64,000 nt of DNA from CAUYXS01 sp965248495 (GTDB taxonomy: Bacteria > Chloroflexota > Dehalococcoidia > Lucifugimonadales > Australimonadaceae), in contig CBDFJL010000003.1 in NCBI GenBank assembly GCA_965248495.1, forward strand, positions 2,356,001-2,420,000, read 5' to 3'. The notes under the pieces are model-generated. The model was not told the DNA's origin, searched no databases, and saw only the letters and a list, made by a program, of their open reading frames with translations. The position numbers were made by a program, and so were the translations under genes. Below, one piece after another: positions 15,111 through 22,689 of the stretch (positions within the stretch are counted from its first letter, which is position 1; every line of letters begins with the position of its first letter).

Positions 15111-15173
15111 GTGAGTGAACAGATTGGCGTCATGCTGGTGGACGATCACGAGTTGGTCCGGACCGCGAGATAG
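15111..15173 (+). pseudogene. Response regulator remnant (receiver N-terminus)
   Basis: GTG gives VSEQIGVMLVDDHELVRTAR and then TAG. This is the first 20 residues of a NarL/FixJ receiver, at the position expected just after its kinase gene. The receiver and output domains are gone. 15174-15317 shows no recognised gene. Confidence 0.65.
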
Positions 15174-15317
15174 AGAACCCCGACGTGCGCGTGTCTCGGA
15201 ACCTGCCGCTGGTGGACGGAACGGGCTGGCGTGTGCGCGCCTGGGGGCCTGCCGATGTGATCTGGACTCTGCGGGCCTACGCACTCTGCACGCATCTCTC
15301 GCTGGTGCCATAAGCCC

Positions 15318-15479
15318 ATGACAGCGGTCCTGCTTGTCTGGCTATCGGGCGTGTTGAGCGCAGTCTACGTCGTGCTGTTCGTCACGGGCTGGCTAGAATC
15401 CAAACGTCGATCCCACCCAAAGCCCGAGAACGAAACCGGCGATCAGGATGATAATTGCGCCCACGGCTACCAGTTGTAG
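15318..15479 (+). CDS. 53-aa single-span membrane protein (candidate)
   Basis: MTAVLLVWLSGVLSAVYVVL forms one strong helix, followed by a basic then acidic tail (ESKRRSHPKPENETGDQDDN). It overlaps antisense micro-frames at 15393-15544, so only one strand may be coding here. No ribosome site is obvious. Confidence 0.35.
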   Translation: MTAVLLVWLSGVLSAVYVVLFVTGWLESKRRSHPKPENETGDQDDNCAHGYQL

Positions 15480-15544
15480 TCCATGAAGATGATAAGCAGC
15501 CCGAACATGACGATGCCGATTGAGAGCCAGCCGCGCAGCCTCAT
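15467..15544 (-). CDS. 25-aa membrane peptide (candidate)
   Basis: ATG gives MRLRGWLSIGIVMFGLLIIF and ends MDYNW. It overlaps the end of the 76-aa gene on the same strand. A further hydrophobic frame (GTG 15464 to stop 15393, 23 aa: GAIIILIAGFVLGLWVG) follows. Filamentous phages use such tiny hydrophobic minor coat proteins, which is the only reason to take these frames seriously. Confidence 0.3.
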   Translation of the reverse strand: MRLRGWLSIGIVMFGLLIIFMDYNW

Positions 15545-15771
15545 GCCTTCACCCTCTTAGCTCGGTTGGTCTGGATGCGGTGACGGACACGTTCGAGGGG
15601 ACTGTCGCCGCCCGTGGCTTCCTCCCAGGCCGTGTCTATCAGCAGGAACATCCAGAGCACGAATAGGACCAGCAGAGCCCACCCCATGAACGGCGAGCTG
15701 TAGACGGCGAAGGACTGAACCGACAAGCCCAGGAACACCACCGCGGCAGCGAGTACGGGTAGCGTGTTCAT
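15541..15771 (-). CDS. Two-span membrane protein after the ATPase
   Basis: 76 residues, two helices (about 5-24 and 29-47) and a basic C-terminal tail (RVRHRIQTNRAKRVKA). Its start overlaps the ATPase stop by ATGA, so it is translationally coupled to it. No family recognised; it is probably part of the same membrane assembly. Confidence 0.6.
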   Translation of the reverse strand: MNTLPVLAAAVVFLGLSVQSFAVYSSPFMGWALLVLFVLWMFLLIDTAWEEATGGDSPLERVRHRIQTNRAKRVKA

Positions 15772-16847
15772 CGCGTGGCCGTGTCTCCCTTCACCCTGAA
15801 CCCGATCTGTTGCAATGCGGCACCGAAGTCGCCGGCGTTCGCCTCCATCGCGAAGTACCCTGCGGCCTTCAGCGCGCGCAACGCCGCGCTTACGCTAAGG
15901 CTTGTGGACGCTGCGAAGTGCTCGCGCAGGTCGAATACCTCGGGCTTAGGCCCGGTCGGCGTCAGCGAGTCCGCAGACGGCCGCTGCTCGCCCGTTGGGT
16001 CGTCTTCCTCCCCAGGTGCCGAGAGCAAGTCCGGGCTCATCTCCCGAAGCCACTCCTGGGGGTCGAACCCGAAGCGGCCCCACTCCTTATCGGCGAGCAG
16101 GGCGCGCACTTCCTCGTCAACGTAGGCCGTGTTGACGCGCTGCTGGTCGAAATACTGGCCGAACACCCATTGCGTGCCCTCGAGCGGGATCATCCAATCG
16201 GCCTCTTCCTTCATCGGGGGCCAATACCGCTTCTTGCGCTGATGCATGATGTTGCCGTGCCAGTCGTGGACGTAGAGGTTGATTCCCTTGCCGTTCCACC
16301 ACATCTCGGCTTCTACGAAGTAGTCGATCTGCCACAGCACCCAGCGGTCAATCTGTGCCGCGTTCTGCGTGGTGACGATGGCTTCGAGGTTCAGCTTCCG
16401 CAGCTGGGTCAACACCATGCCCATGCTCACGTTAACCCGGGTCAACGACTTGCGGGCGGCGGCTGACTCTTGAATCTCGTCAATGAGCAGCAGCCCGTCA
16501 CGGATGTTCGTGCCTAGCGGGTTCGTCAGGTGGGCAACGAGGTCGGGATCACAGACGTGGGCGAGCTTGTGGATGTAGTTGGCGTAGACGCGCTTACCCT
16601 GGCCGTCGCGCTCGTAGCCAGCGGCCATCGCGGCACCCACGGCCGTCATGGTGGCCGTCTTACCCTTACCACGCCGGCCGAGCAGCATAATGATGCGCGG
16701 ATACCACGGCACCGAGCTCCGCGGCAGGTCCGCGAGCGATTCCAAGATCATCGCGTCGCCGTGGCTCGGCGCCCACTCGCCGCCCACGGCGCCCAGGTTC
16801 GCGAGGCTCGCGGTGCTGGTGCGCGCCGCTATTCGTTTGAGCGTCAA
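15768..16847 (-). CDS. P-loop ATPase, Zot or HerA/FtsK-like (packaging/assembly candidate)
   Basis: 359 residues. Walker A is GRRGKGKT (57-64), Walker B LLLIDEIQ (119-126), and a TTQN sensor strand lies at 159-162. The layout fits the Zot/pI assembly proteins of filamentous phages or the HerA/FtsK-type genome-packaging ATPases of non-tailed viruses. Unlike classical Zot/pI, no membrane span is visible; the C-terminus (about 290-359) looks like a small winged-helix domain. It is flanked on both sides by coupled membrane-protein genes on the same strand. I infer a role in virion assembly, DNA packaging or export. Confidence 0.65.
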   Translation of the reverse strand: MTLKRIAARTSTASLANLGAVGGEWAPSHGDAMILESLADLPRSSVPWYPRIIMLLGRRGKGKTATMTAVGAAMAAGYERDGQGKRVYANYIHKLAHVCDPDLVAHLTNPLGTNIRDGLLLIDEIQESAAARKSLTRVNVSMGMVLTQLRKLNLEAIVTTQNAAQIDRWVLWQIDYFVEAEMWWNGKGINLYVHDWHGNIMHQRKKRYWPPMKEEADWMIPLEGTQWVFGQYFDQQRVNTAYVDEEVRALLADKEWGRFGFDPQEWLREMSPDLLSAPGEEDDPTGEQRPSADSLTPTGPKPEVFDLREHFAASTSLSVSAALRALKAAGYFAMEANAGDFGAALQQIGFRVKGDTATR

Positions 16848-17269
16848 GTACGCGCTTCCTGTGGCGCGTTCATGGTCGTGGCATTGAGCGCGGCCAGTTG
16901 GCGCTGCTCCTGATAGACGCGGGTGGCGGTCATCACCTCGACCACCGACTGCGCGCCGGCACCCATCTTCACCATCCGCATAGCGGTGACGTAGATGGGC
17001 AATTCGATCTCGCGATGGTGGATCCCGCGATCGTGACCTGCCTCGGCAATCATCCGCATCATCAGCACCACGTCATTCGCGTCGTGGACCGCGCCGAGAA
17101 TGAGCGAGTCCATGAGGTCGGTCGGCGCCCGCATGTACTCGTCAAGCGGCGATGATTGCCCGTTGGGCATCTGCACGCGGACCGTGTCTTCGATGCTGCG
17201 CTGGTTCGCCCGTATGCGCTCGGTGGGCGAGCTCTGCCCGCCGCCGGCGCCGTTCCCTTTGTTCGTCAT
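16844..17269 (-). CDS. Hypothetical protein of the ATPase operon
   Basis: 141 residues, no membrane span. It has a Gly/Ser-rich N-terminus, then helical stretches (DLMDSLILGAVHDANDVV, YVTAMRMVKMGAGAQSVVEV). It overlaps the ATPase start and the preceding gene's stop by 4 bp each. No family recognised; it may be a soluble partner of the ATPase. Confidence 0.6.
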   Translation of the reverse strand: MTNKGNGAGGGQSSPTERIRANQRSIEDTVRVQMPNGQSSPLDEYMRAPTDLMDSLILGAVHDANDVVLMMRMIAEAGHDRGIHHREIELPIYVTAMRMVKMGAGAQSVVEVMTATRVYQEQRQLAALNATTMNAPQEART

Positions 17270-18063
17270 GCTGGCGGTGGCCCCCCTGTGTCCTGCATCA
17301 AGAAAACGAACACGCCGAGCATGGCCATTGCCATCAACAGCGAGCCGGTGGCGATGGCATTTGCAAAGGTGTTCGACTCATTCTCACGTTTCGAGTACCA
17401 GGCGCGCCCCGTCTTCTGCTGGACGCGCTCAAACAGGTACTCAGCCGTAAACTTTCGCCGGGTCAGTTCGGCGTCGCCGCTCTCCTCGTCCTTGAACAGG
17501 TCCGGGTTGGTGAATTGGGCATAGAGAGGGTCGGAGTAGATCGGCGTGACGGTGGGCGTCATGCCTTTCTCGTACGGTGTGAATTCCTCAATCACCATGC
17601 CCTGCGCCAGGTCGACCTTGAATTCCCACTCGCCCAGCTGCCGGCGCACCCACCACAGCGGGCGGAAGCGCAGGAAGTAGCGCCGCAGGACTTTGGGGCC
17701 GAGCGCGTAGCCGGGTACGAAGCCGATGCCGAGCGCGGCAACGCTGGCGTAGTACAGGTGCCCGAACGCGCCGAGGAGTGCGCCAACGAAGCCAGCGGCG
17801 ACGAAGCCCGCCGCCAACATGACAACCGCGGCCATCAAGGCGACACCCATTCGCCAATAGCCAAGGTCCGGCAGGGTGCGTGCCTCTGATCCAAACGCTG
17901 CGTACATGACTGCCGCCGGCGCCGTGGCGAAGAAGTTGCGCGGCTTGGCGATCACCAGCACGAGCTCATAGCCCGCCGGTAATCCCGCACTCTCGTTGGC
18001 GCCGCGGACGGCACGTACGGCGTCATGCTGCCATTGTTGGATGCGTTGGGGCGCGTGGATCAC
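17266..18063 (-). CDS. Polytopic membrane protein of the ATPase operon
   Basis: The start is the GTG (18063) that overlaps the upstream TGA, giving 265 residues. Two adjacent helices lie in the first half (GVALMAAVVMLAAGFVAAGF and the following stretch), a basic amphipathic segment follows (RRYFLRFRPLWWVRRQL), and a single helix lies near the C-terminus (SLLMAMAMLGVFVFLM). The soluble part has YEKGMTPTVTPIYSDPLYAQ. No family recognised. The gene order suggests a membrane platform for the ATPase. Confidence 0.6.
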   Translation of the reverse strand: MIHAPQRIQQWQHDAVRAVRGANESAGLPAGYELVLVIAKPRNFFATAPAAVMYAAFGSEARTLPDLGYWRMGVALMAAVVMLAAGFVAAGFVGALLGAFGHLYYASVAALGIGFVPGYALGPKVLRRYFLRFRPLWWVRRQLGEWEFKVDLAQGMVIEEFTPYEKGMTPTVTPIYSDPLYAQFTNPDLFKDEESGDAELTRRKFTAEYLFERVQQKTGRAWYSKRENESNTFANAIATGSLLMAMAMLGVFVFLMQDTGGPPPA

Positions 18064-18554
18064 GATGCGAGCACCTGTGTCGAGAAGTCGCGCCCGAAGG
18101 CGAACCAAAAGGCGATCAGCGCCATGGCGGACATGATGACCAGCATGGCCATGCTCGCCAGCCGGTAACGCTGGCCGGCAACATCCTTCGCCTTGTCATC
18201 GTTCTCGGCCCATGTCATCGCCATGGGCGCCGTAGCCGCCACCGCGGCCTGATGTTCAAGTTGGTCCATCTCGGGCGGCACCTGGCCTCCCGGATGGAAC
18301 GGAATTATGTCCGACGACTCCACCGCCATGAGGAATGCCGTGGTCATCGGATCGGGATCGGGAGCCTTTGCCAGGGCCAATGCCTCGATCGTCTCAACGA
18401 TGACCGGCCTATTGAACGAGAAGACCCGATCGGTAGAGACGGTATGGGCCTGTTTGCCCTTCTCGTTAATTAGGAGGTTCCTGGCGACCTTCCCTTTGCC
18501 CAAACGGTGCTGACGGTCAGCCTGGTGGTACAGGATCGTCATTTTGTTGCTCAT
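18060..18554 (-). CDS. Hypothetical protein with C-terminal membrane anchor
   Basis: 164 residues. The N-terminus is soluble (MTILYHQADRQHRLGKGK; FSFNRPVIVETIEALALA), with one helix near the C-terminus (ASMAMLVIMSAMALIAFWFAF). It overlaps both neighbours by 4 bp. No family recognised. Confidence 0.6.
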   Translation of the reverse strand: MSNKMTILYHQADRQHRLGKGKVARNLLINEKGKQAHTVSTDRVFSFNRPVIVETIEALALAKAPDPDPMTTAFLMAVESSDIIPFHPGGQVPPEMDQLEHQAAVAATAPMAMTWAENDDKAKDVAGQRYRLASMAMLVIMSAMALIAFWFAFGRDFSTQVLAS

Positions 18555-18961
18555 GCGGTGAGCTCCTTCAGGTATTCGGGGTTTTCGATGGCCAGCCAGT
18601 AGAGGGCCCAGCCGCCAGGCTGGGTGTCAACCTTGTCCACCAATGCTTGGAAGGGTTCATCACCGAGGCGTCGTTGCTCGAGGAGCAGATAGACCATGCG
18701 GCTGAGCGGGGCGGGGCCAGGATGCTGCGGGTGTTTCGTCTTGGAAGATAGAAACCAGCGGCGCACATTCTCAGGCGATGCGTAGTCGAGCATCCGAGTG
18801 AGCTTGCCAGGCGAGGCATCGAGCGTTGCACTCGCCCACTCCACGACGTGCCCACTGAATGCCGATGCTGCTCGGATACGCACTCTTGGTATGTACAACA
18901 TGTAGTAGGTGCGGCACACGTGTGCCAGCCACACTTTCGTGTCGGTGCGATGAAACGTCAT
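18551..18961 (-). CDS. Hypothetical protein, first gene of the minus operon
   Basis: Starting at MTFHRTDTK gives 136 residues; the longer frame to 19177 would lie antisense to a likely plus-strand gene. It contains RMLDYASPENVRRWFL and RMVYLLLEQRRLGDEPFQALVD, a helical DNA- or protein-binding look. No family recognised. Its start codon shares bases with a possible ATG of the divergent plus-strand gene. Confidence 0.5.
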   Translation of the reverse strand: MTFHRTDTKVWLAHVCRTYYMLYIPRVRIRAASAFSGHVVEWASATLDASPGKLTRMLDYASPENVRRWFLSSKTKHPQHPGPAPLSRMVYLLLEQRRLGDEPFQALVDKVDTQPGGWALYWLAIENPEYLKELTA

Positions 18962-18971
18962 GGTGCCGACA

Positions 18972-19199
18972 ATGCACAAGGCCATTACGCCCGCCGCATT
19001 GATAGTCGCCGCGCTGTTCGCCATTTTCATCATGGCGAGCGTCATCGCAGGCCCTACCGGCTTGCGCCAGACCGCGCTCGATAACGTCACCGACGACCCC
19101 GCGACCACGATCTTCAACCTCTCCGGCCTCATGTGGGTGATGTTCGCCATCGTCCCGCTGACGCTGGCCTTTCTCATGTGGGGACTAAGGAGCAGGTAG
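18972..19199 (+). CDS. Two-span membrane protein, first gene of the plus operon
   Basis: Starting at MHKAITPAAL gives 75 residues (or ATG 18960 for 79). Two helices (ALIVAALFAIFIMASVIAG and LMWVMFAIVPLTLAFLMWG) flank a short polar loop. A small structural membrane protein is likely. The ribosome site is weak for either start. Confidence 0.5.
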   Translation: MHKAITPAALIVAALFAIFIMASVIAGPTGLRQTALDNVTDDPATTIFNLSGLMWVMFAIVPLTLAFLMWGLRSR

Positions 19200-19213
19200 G
19201 GGGAGGCTGATAC

Positions 19214-19795
19214 ATGGCCACACTAGAACTCAGCCCTAGCACCGCAGACGCACGCGCCGTCATATCGCAACGCCTGGCGACTAGCAGCCAGGCCATTTAC
19301 CGCACCCGCAAGGCGCCCAAAGACGTGCTGGTCGTCAAAGAGGGGAGCAGGCGCACCACTGTCGGGCGTGGCACCACCGGCATCCCCGTGGGCTCCCGTG
19401 TCTTCGACCGCGGTAGCGGTCGTGAAGGCGTTGTTATCGGCACATTCAAGCAGGGGGCTCTCGGCGATACCCGTTTACTCGTGCTGTTCTCGGTGAAAGG
19501 GACTATCCCTGGCGATTTCAAGCCCCGCGATCTTGACGTGATCGAACGCCCGGCAGGCTTCACAAAACCTCGTGGTTTTGCCAGTCGTGCGCTTGGCAGC
19601 AAACGACTACAGGGCTTCGCTGGTAGTGCTGCGTCACTAGGCAGCAGCGCCTTCCTGGGCGTTTCTTTGCCGGGCGAGCCATCTCGAAAGCCTCGCGCCA
19701 AGAAGACGGCAGCTAAGAAGACAACGGCCAAGAAAAAGCCAGTCACTCGGGCTCCACGCCCGCGTGGATTCCGAACAAGGCAAATGGGACGCTGA
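19214..19795 (+). CDS. Basic protein with histone-like Lys/Ala/Pro tail
   Basis: 193 residues. The middle has a beta-rich SH3-like stretch (IPVGSRVFDRGSGREGVVIG). The C-terminus is KPRAKKTAAKKTTAKKKP, like histone H1 tails or mycobacterial HupB. A DNA-binding or DNA-condensing role is inferred, which could suit a packaged virion or nucleoid. A UUCG hairpin follows its stop. Confidence 0.55.
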   Translation: MATLELSPSTADARAVISQRLATSSQAIYRTRKAPKDVLVVKEGSRRTTVGRGTTGIPVGSRVFDRGSGREGVVIGTFKQGALGDTRLLVLFSVKGTIPGDFKPRDLDVIERPAGFTKPRGFASRALGSKRLQGFAGSAASLGSSAFLGVSLPGEPSRKPRAKKTAAKKTTAKKKPVTRAPRPRGFRTRQMGR

Positions 19796-19799
19796 TACG

Positions 19800-19815
19800 C
19801 GGCCCTTCGGGGCCG
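19800..19815 (+). terminator. UUCG tetraloop hairpin
   Basis: CGGCCC-TTCG-GGGCCG is an extra-stable hairpin five bases after the basic protein gene. It lacks a T run, so it may stabilise or separate mRNAs rather than terminate. Confidence 0.5.
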
Positions 19816-19903
19816 TGGTAATCGCGAGCTCGTACGGGGCCGCGGTCGTGCAGCCAGCAGGGAGTTGGCGGGCGAGTCAACCGTACCGGGAAGGGGGTTA
19901 CTT

Positions 19904-20194
19904 ATGAAACGACTGATGAAGTTCATGGCGGACCGGACGGCGGAGGGCCAGGCAGCGATCAGGGGCCAGCGGGGAGAGGTCTCCCTCAATCGCTGGGTTC
20001 TGATCGTCCTTTCCCTCGTCATCATCGTCTCGATCCTGCCGACGGCCATCGACCAGCTCGCAACCCTCACGGGTGGGGCTTCGTTGGGGTCATACGCGGG
20101 CGCGGCGGCGGTGTTTGGCCTGGTGGCGATCGCGGCAGCGGCCGGCCTGATCCTTTGGATGCTCCGCACGACGGGCGGGACCAAGGGCAACTAG
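19904..20194 (+). CDS. Small membrane protein, pilin/coat-protein candidate
   Basis: The start MKRLMKFMADRT follows GAAGGGGGTTACTT. The 96 residues have a polar N-terminus (TAEGQAAIRGQRGEVSLNRW), a long helix (VLIVLSLVIIVSILPTAI) and a second span (about 65-88). The EGQAAI-type segment before a long helix recalls Flp pilins, but the Glu is not at the +5 position, so processing by the island's prepilin peptidase is doubtful. A major structural subunit is possible. Confidence 0.55.
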   Translation: MKRLMKFMADRTAEGQAAIRGQRGEVSLNRWVLIVLSLVIIVSILPTAIDQLATLTGGASLGSYAGAAAVFGLVAIAAAAGLILWMLRTTGGTKGN

Positions 20195-20252
20195 CAAAAC
20201 ACGACATCGGCTAGGAGCAATTGGGCAAATCCAATGACGGAGGCTCTGACAC

Positions 20253-20348
20253 ATGAAGAAACGCAACGGCATTTCCCACGCCGCGGCCGTGAAGCGGGCC
20301 AAGAAGGCAGCGCGTACGCGCAAGCGGAACAGGAGAGGTCGCAAGTAG
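20253..20348 (+). CDS. 31-aa highly basic peptide
   Basis: ATG with GGAGG nine bases upstream encodes MKKRNGISHAAAVKRAKKAA followed by RTRKRNRRGRK. About half the residues are Lys or Arg. It resembles protamine-like or virion core DNA-binding peptides. It overlaps the upstream part of the long frame of the next gene, whose true start is therefore probably further in. Confidence 0.55.
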   Translation: MKKRNGISHAAAVKRAKKAARTRKRNRRGRK

Positions 20349-20371
20349 ACCTACAAGCCTGGCCGGCGGTG

Positions 20372-21802
20372 ATGGCCCTGACGGGGGGCACCCTCGCCAT
20401 CATCGCGGCCAGGCTAATTCTCGATCTCACCTGGCCCCACCAGCTGGGAATCGACGGCGGTTCCTATCTCGTGGGGCTCAACCAACTACGCGGCATCGGC
20501 GAGACGGGAACGGCCTTCGAGCGCCTTCCCCTTGGTCCCGGCTGGCTGATGTACCCCTTCGTGGCCCTGTGGGGCACGGGCGCGGGTTTCAAGGTGTTTG
20601 CCGCACTCAGTTCCATTCTCCCGCTGACGCCCGCGGTCTACATCTTTGCTCGCGATTACGTGCCCCGCAGGGCTTCTGTCTACATTGCGCTGGCAGTAGG
20701 GCTCGGCATGTGGACCGAACAGCTCCACGTGACGGGGACCGGCCCCACCATCGGCTTCGGTTTCCTGCTGCTGGCCATGTGGGGAGTGCGGCGGCTAGCG
20801 GTCCAGACGGAATCACGAATCGCTTGGCGCCTAGGGGCCGGCAGCCTAGTCGCCGCACTCCCGCTGATCGCCTTCACGTCGAGCACCGTGGCGGGCATCG
20901 CCGCCATCACTCTGCCCATCTGGGCGTTCTATTGGGGCCTGTCGCGGAGGCTCGTCTACGCAGCGGGCGCCGGCGTGGCGCTCTCGTTGCTCGCCTTACC
21001 CTGGTACGTGGGTACGCTGGCTAGCGGTCGTTTCTCATACCCGCTCGACCGCGGCTTTGTCTGGCTTGGGCCAATCGACGGCCAGGGCTTCTATCTGGGC
21101 CTCGCTGGTGTCGCACTCGGCACTCTCTTTGCCACCCAGCGAGGCCCACTCCGCATCTTTGGCGTGCTGGTGCTGATGCACGCCGTCATGCTCTTTGGGT
21201 GGTCGTCGCACGAAGCGGTCATGAACATTATGTTTCGCTCGCGCCATTGGCTGTCCTTCATCGCCACCATCGGCATCGGCGTCATGCTGGTGCAGCGGTG
21301 GCCCTACATCTGGCGCCCTGGGCTGCTGGCGCTAATCCTGGCCGTGTTTGTGCCCATGACGGCGTTGTGGGCGCACGTAGATCAGCGCCAGAGCTCGCTA
21401 TTCATGTCCACTAGCCTCGAGGCCGCGATGATGCTCGCCGATGCGGACCGGGACGGAGGCACCATCATCATGGGCAACCTCGGCGAGGCGACGTGGGGGC
21501 AGGCCATCACCGGCGCGCCCGTCATCCACGCATCGGAGCTGGTACCACCGCCCGGCCTGGCCGAGCGCGAGCCGCACATACGTTGCGTGCTGGGCTGGGT
21601 GCACGGGTGCAACGTGACGGAATCAATCGAAACCTTGAAAGCCGCGTACGTGGTCGTCGACACCCGCTGGCCGGGTGATAAGTACGAGCTCTACGCCGCA
21701 CCGGAGAACGAATGGCAAGTTACACAGCAAGCCCCATGGCTCACGCTCGAATACTCCCAGGGCTCCGTTCGAGCCTGGCGGGTATCGAGCTCGTCCATGT
21801 AG
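20372..21802 (+). CDS. Polytopic membrane protein, glycosyltransferase-C-like
   Basis: The start is placed at ATG 20372 because the upstream part of the frame overlaps the basic 31-aa gene; the frame itself is open from 20234. About 476 residues with ten or more helices. An early loop (QLGIDGGSYLVGLNQLRG...FERLPLGPGWLMYPF) resembles the first periplasmic loop of lipid-linked GT-C/ArnT-type enzymes. The last ~130 residues are a soluble domain. No exact family. With the next gene it suggests glycan or surface-polymer chemistry encoded by the element. Confidence 0.5.
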   Translation: MALTGGTLAIIAARLILDLTWPHQLGIDGGSYLVGLNQLRGIGETGTAFERLPLGPGWLMYPFVALWGTGAGFKVFAALSSILPLTPAVYIFARDYVPRRASVYIALAVGLGMWTEQLHVTGTGPTIGFGFLLLAMWGVRRLAVQTESRIAWRLGAGSLVAALPLIAFTSSTVAGIAAITLPIWAFYWGLSRRLVYAAGAGVALSLLALPWYVGTLASGRFSYPLDRGFVWLGPIDGQGFYLGLAGVALGTLFATQRGPLRIFGVLVLMHAVMLFGWSSHEAVMNIMFRSRHWLSFIATIGIGVMLVQRWPYIWRPGLLALILAVFVPMTALWAHVDQRQSSLFMSTSLEAAMMLADADRDGGTIIMGNLGEATWGQAITGAPVIHASELVPPPGLAEREPHIRCVLGWVHGCNVTESIETLKAAYVVVDTRWPGDKYELYAAPENEWQVTQQAPWLTLEYSQGSVRAWRVSSSSM

Positions 21803-22689
21803 CAGCTTTCTGGATCGCGGGCGCAACGGCGCTCACGACCGTTCTGGGAAATGGCAGCGACGCTGCGCCCGCGCGTGGCGTGACGTTCAGCTTCGTGGCC
21901 TTGGTGGGCGCGATTCTCATGGCGACTAGGCCACGGTTCCTGCTGTGGGGCGTCGTGCTCACGGGCGCGGCAGTATCGGCCAATCTGTGGCTCGACCCGA
22001 ACACGAGGGCGGGCTACGGGACGTTCATCGAGAACCCGAACCCCGCTGCGTGGATGGTGCTCGTGGCCGCGCTGCTGCTCGTCGTCCAGCGCCGGCCCGC
22101 CACCGCCATCGCAGCAGGCATCGTGCTCGCTCCGTTGGCATTGACCGGCTCGCGTCTGGGCGTGGTGGCGTTCTTCGCATCGTTCGGGCTGGTGATCTTG
22201 CTGCGGCGAGACGTGCGATGGCATGCCGTCACCGCACTGGCGGTCGCGGCCGCATTCCTTCCGCTCACCGTCGACCACTGGACCGAATTCGCTCGCCAGG
22301 ATGCGGTAGTCACCGTCTACGCCGAGGAATATGACGCCACCTTCACCATGGAGGTGGGCAGCAATTCAGTAGCGGAGATTTGGGACCGCCTTCTGCTCGG
22401 GCAGGTACCGCTGCCGTCCGGTATCGCCACCGGCAGCATGGCGCTGACCTTCTACCACAACACGCCGTTGCAAATAGCCCATGACGCGGGGTGGATAGCG
22501 GGGCTTGCCTGGCTATTCATCGTCGCCGCCGCAGTCTGGAAATCACGACGCACGGACCTATTCTTCCCGTTGGTGGGGTTGATCGTGGTGAGCACCCTTG
22601 ACCAATACACCTGGGGATATGGCGTGGCCGCGCTGGCAGCGTGGGCTTTACTTGCCGAAGCGACACGCGAGGAGGCCCCAAGTGCGTAA
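21712..22689 (+). CDS. O-antigen ligase/polymerase-like membrane protein (Wzy_C type)
   Basis: 325 residues, about nine helices. Typical features of the O-antigen ligase family are visible: LTGSRLGVVAFFASFGLV followed by the basic loop LLRRDVRW, and FYHNTPLQIAHDAGWIAG near the end. The frame overlaps the previous gene by ~90 bp; an internal Met (21736) is an alternative start. Such enzymes polymerise or ligate lipid-linked glycans on the periplasmic or outer face. Its presence among structural-looking genes is unusual. Confidence 0.6.
   Translation: MASYTASPMAHARILPGLRSSLAGIELVHVAAFWIAGATALTTVLGNGSDAAPARGVTFSFVALVGAILMATRPRFLLWGVVLTGAAVSANLWLDPNTRAGYGTFIENPNPAAWMVLVAALLLVVQRRPATAIAAGIVLAPLALTGSRLGVVAFFASFGLVILLRRDVRWHAVTALAVAAAFLPLTVDHWTEFARQDAVVTVYAEEYDATFTMEVGSNSVAEIWDRLLLGQVPLPSGIATGSMALTFYHNTPLQIAHDAGWIAGLAWLFIVAAAVWKSRRTDLFFPLVGLIVVSTLDQYTWGYGVAALAAWALLAEATREEAPSA

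Noticed and set aside
18962..19177. N-terminal extension of the minus-strand gene at 18551
   Set aside because: It would lie antisense to a likely two-span membrane gene and has Met/Ser-rich shadow-like composition.
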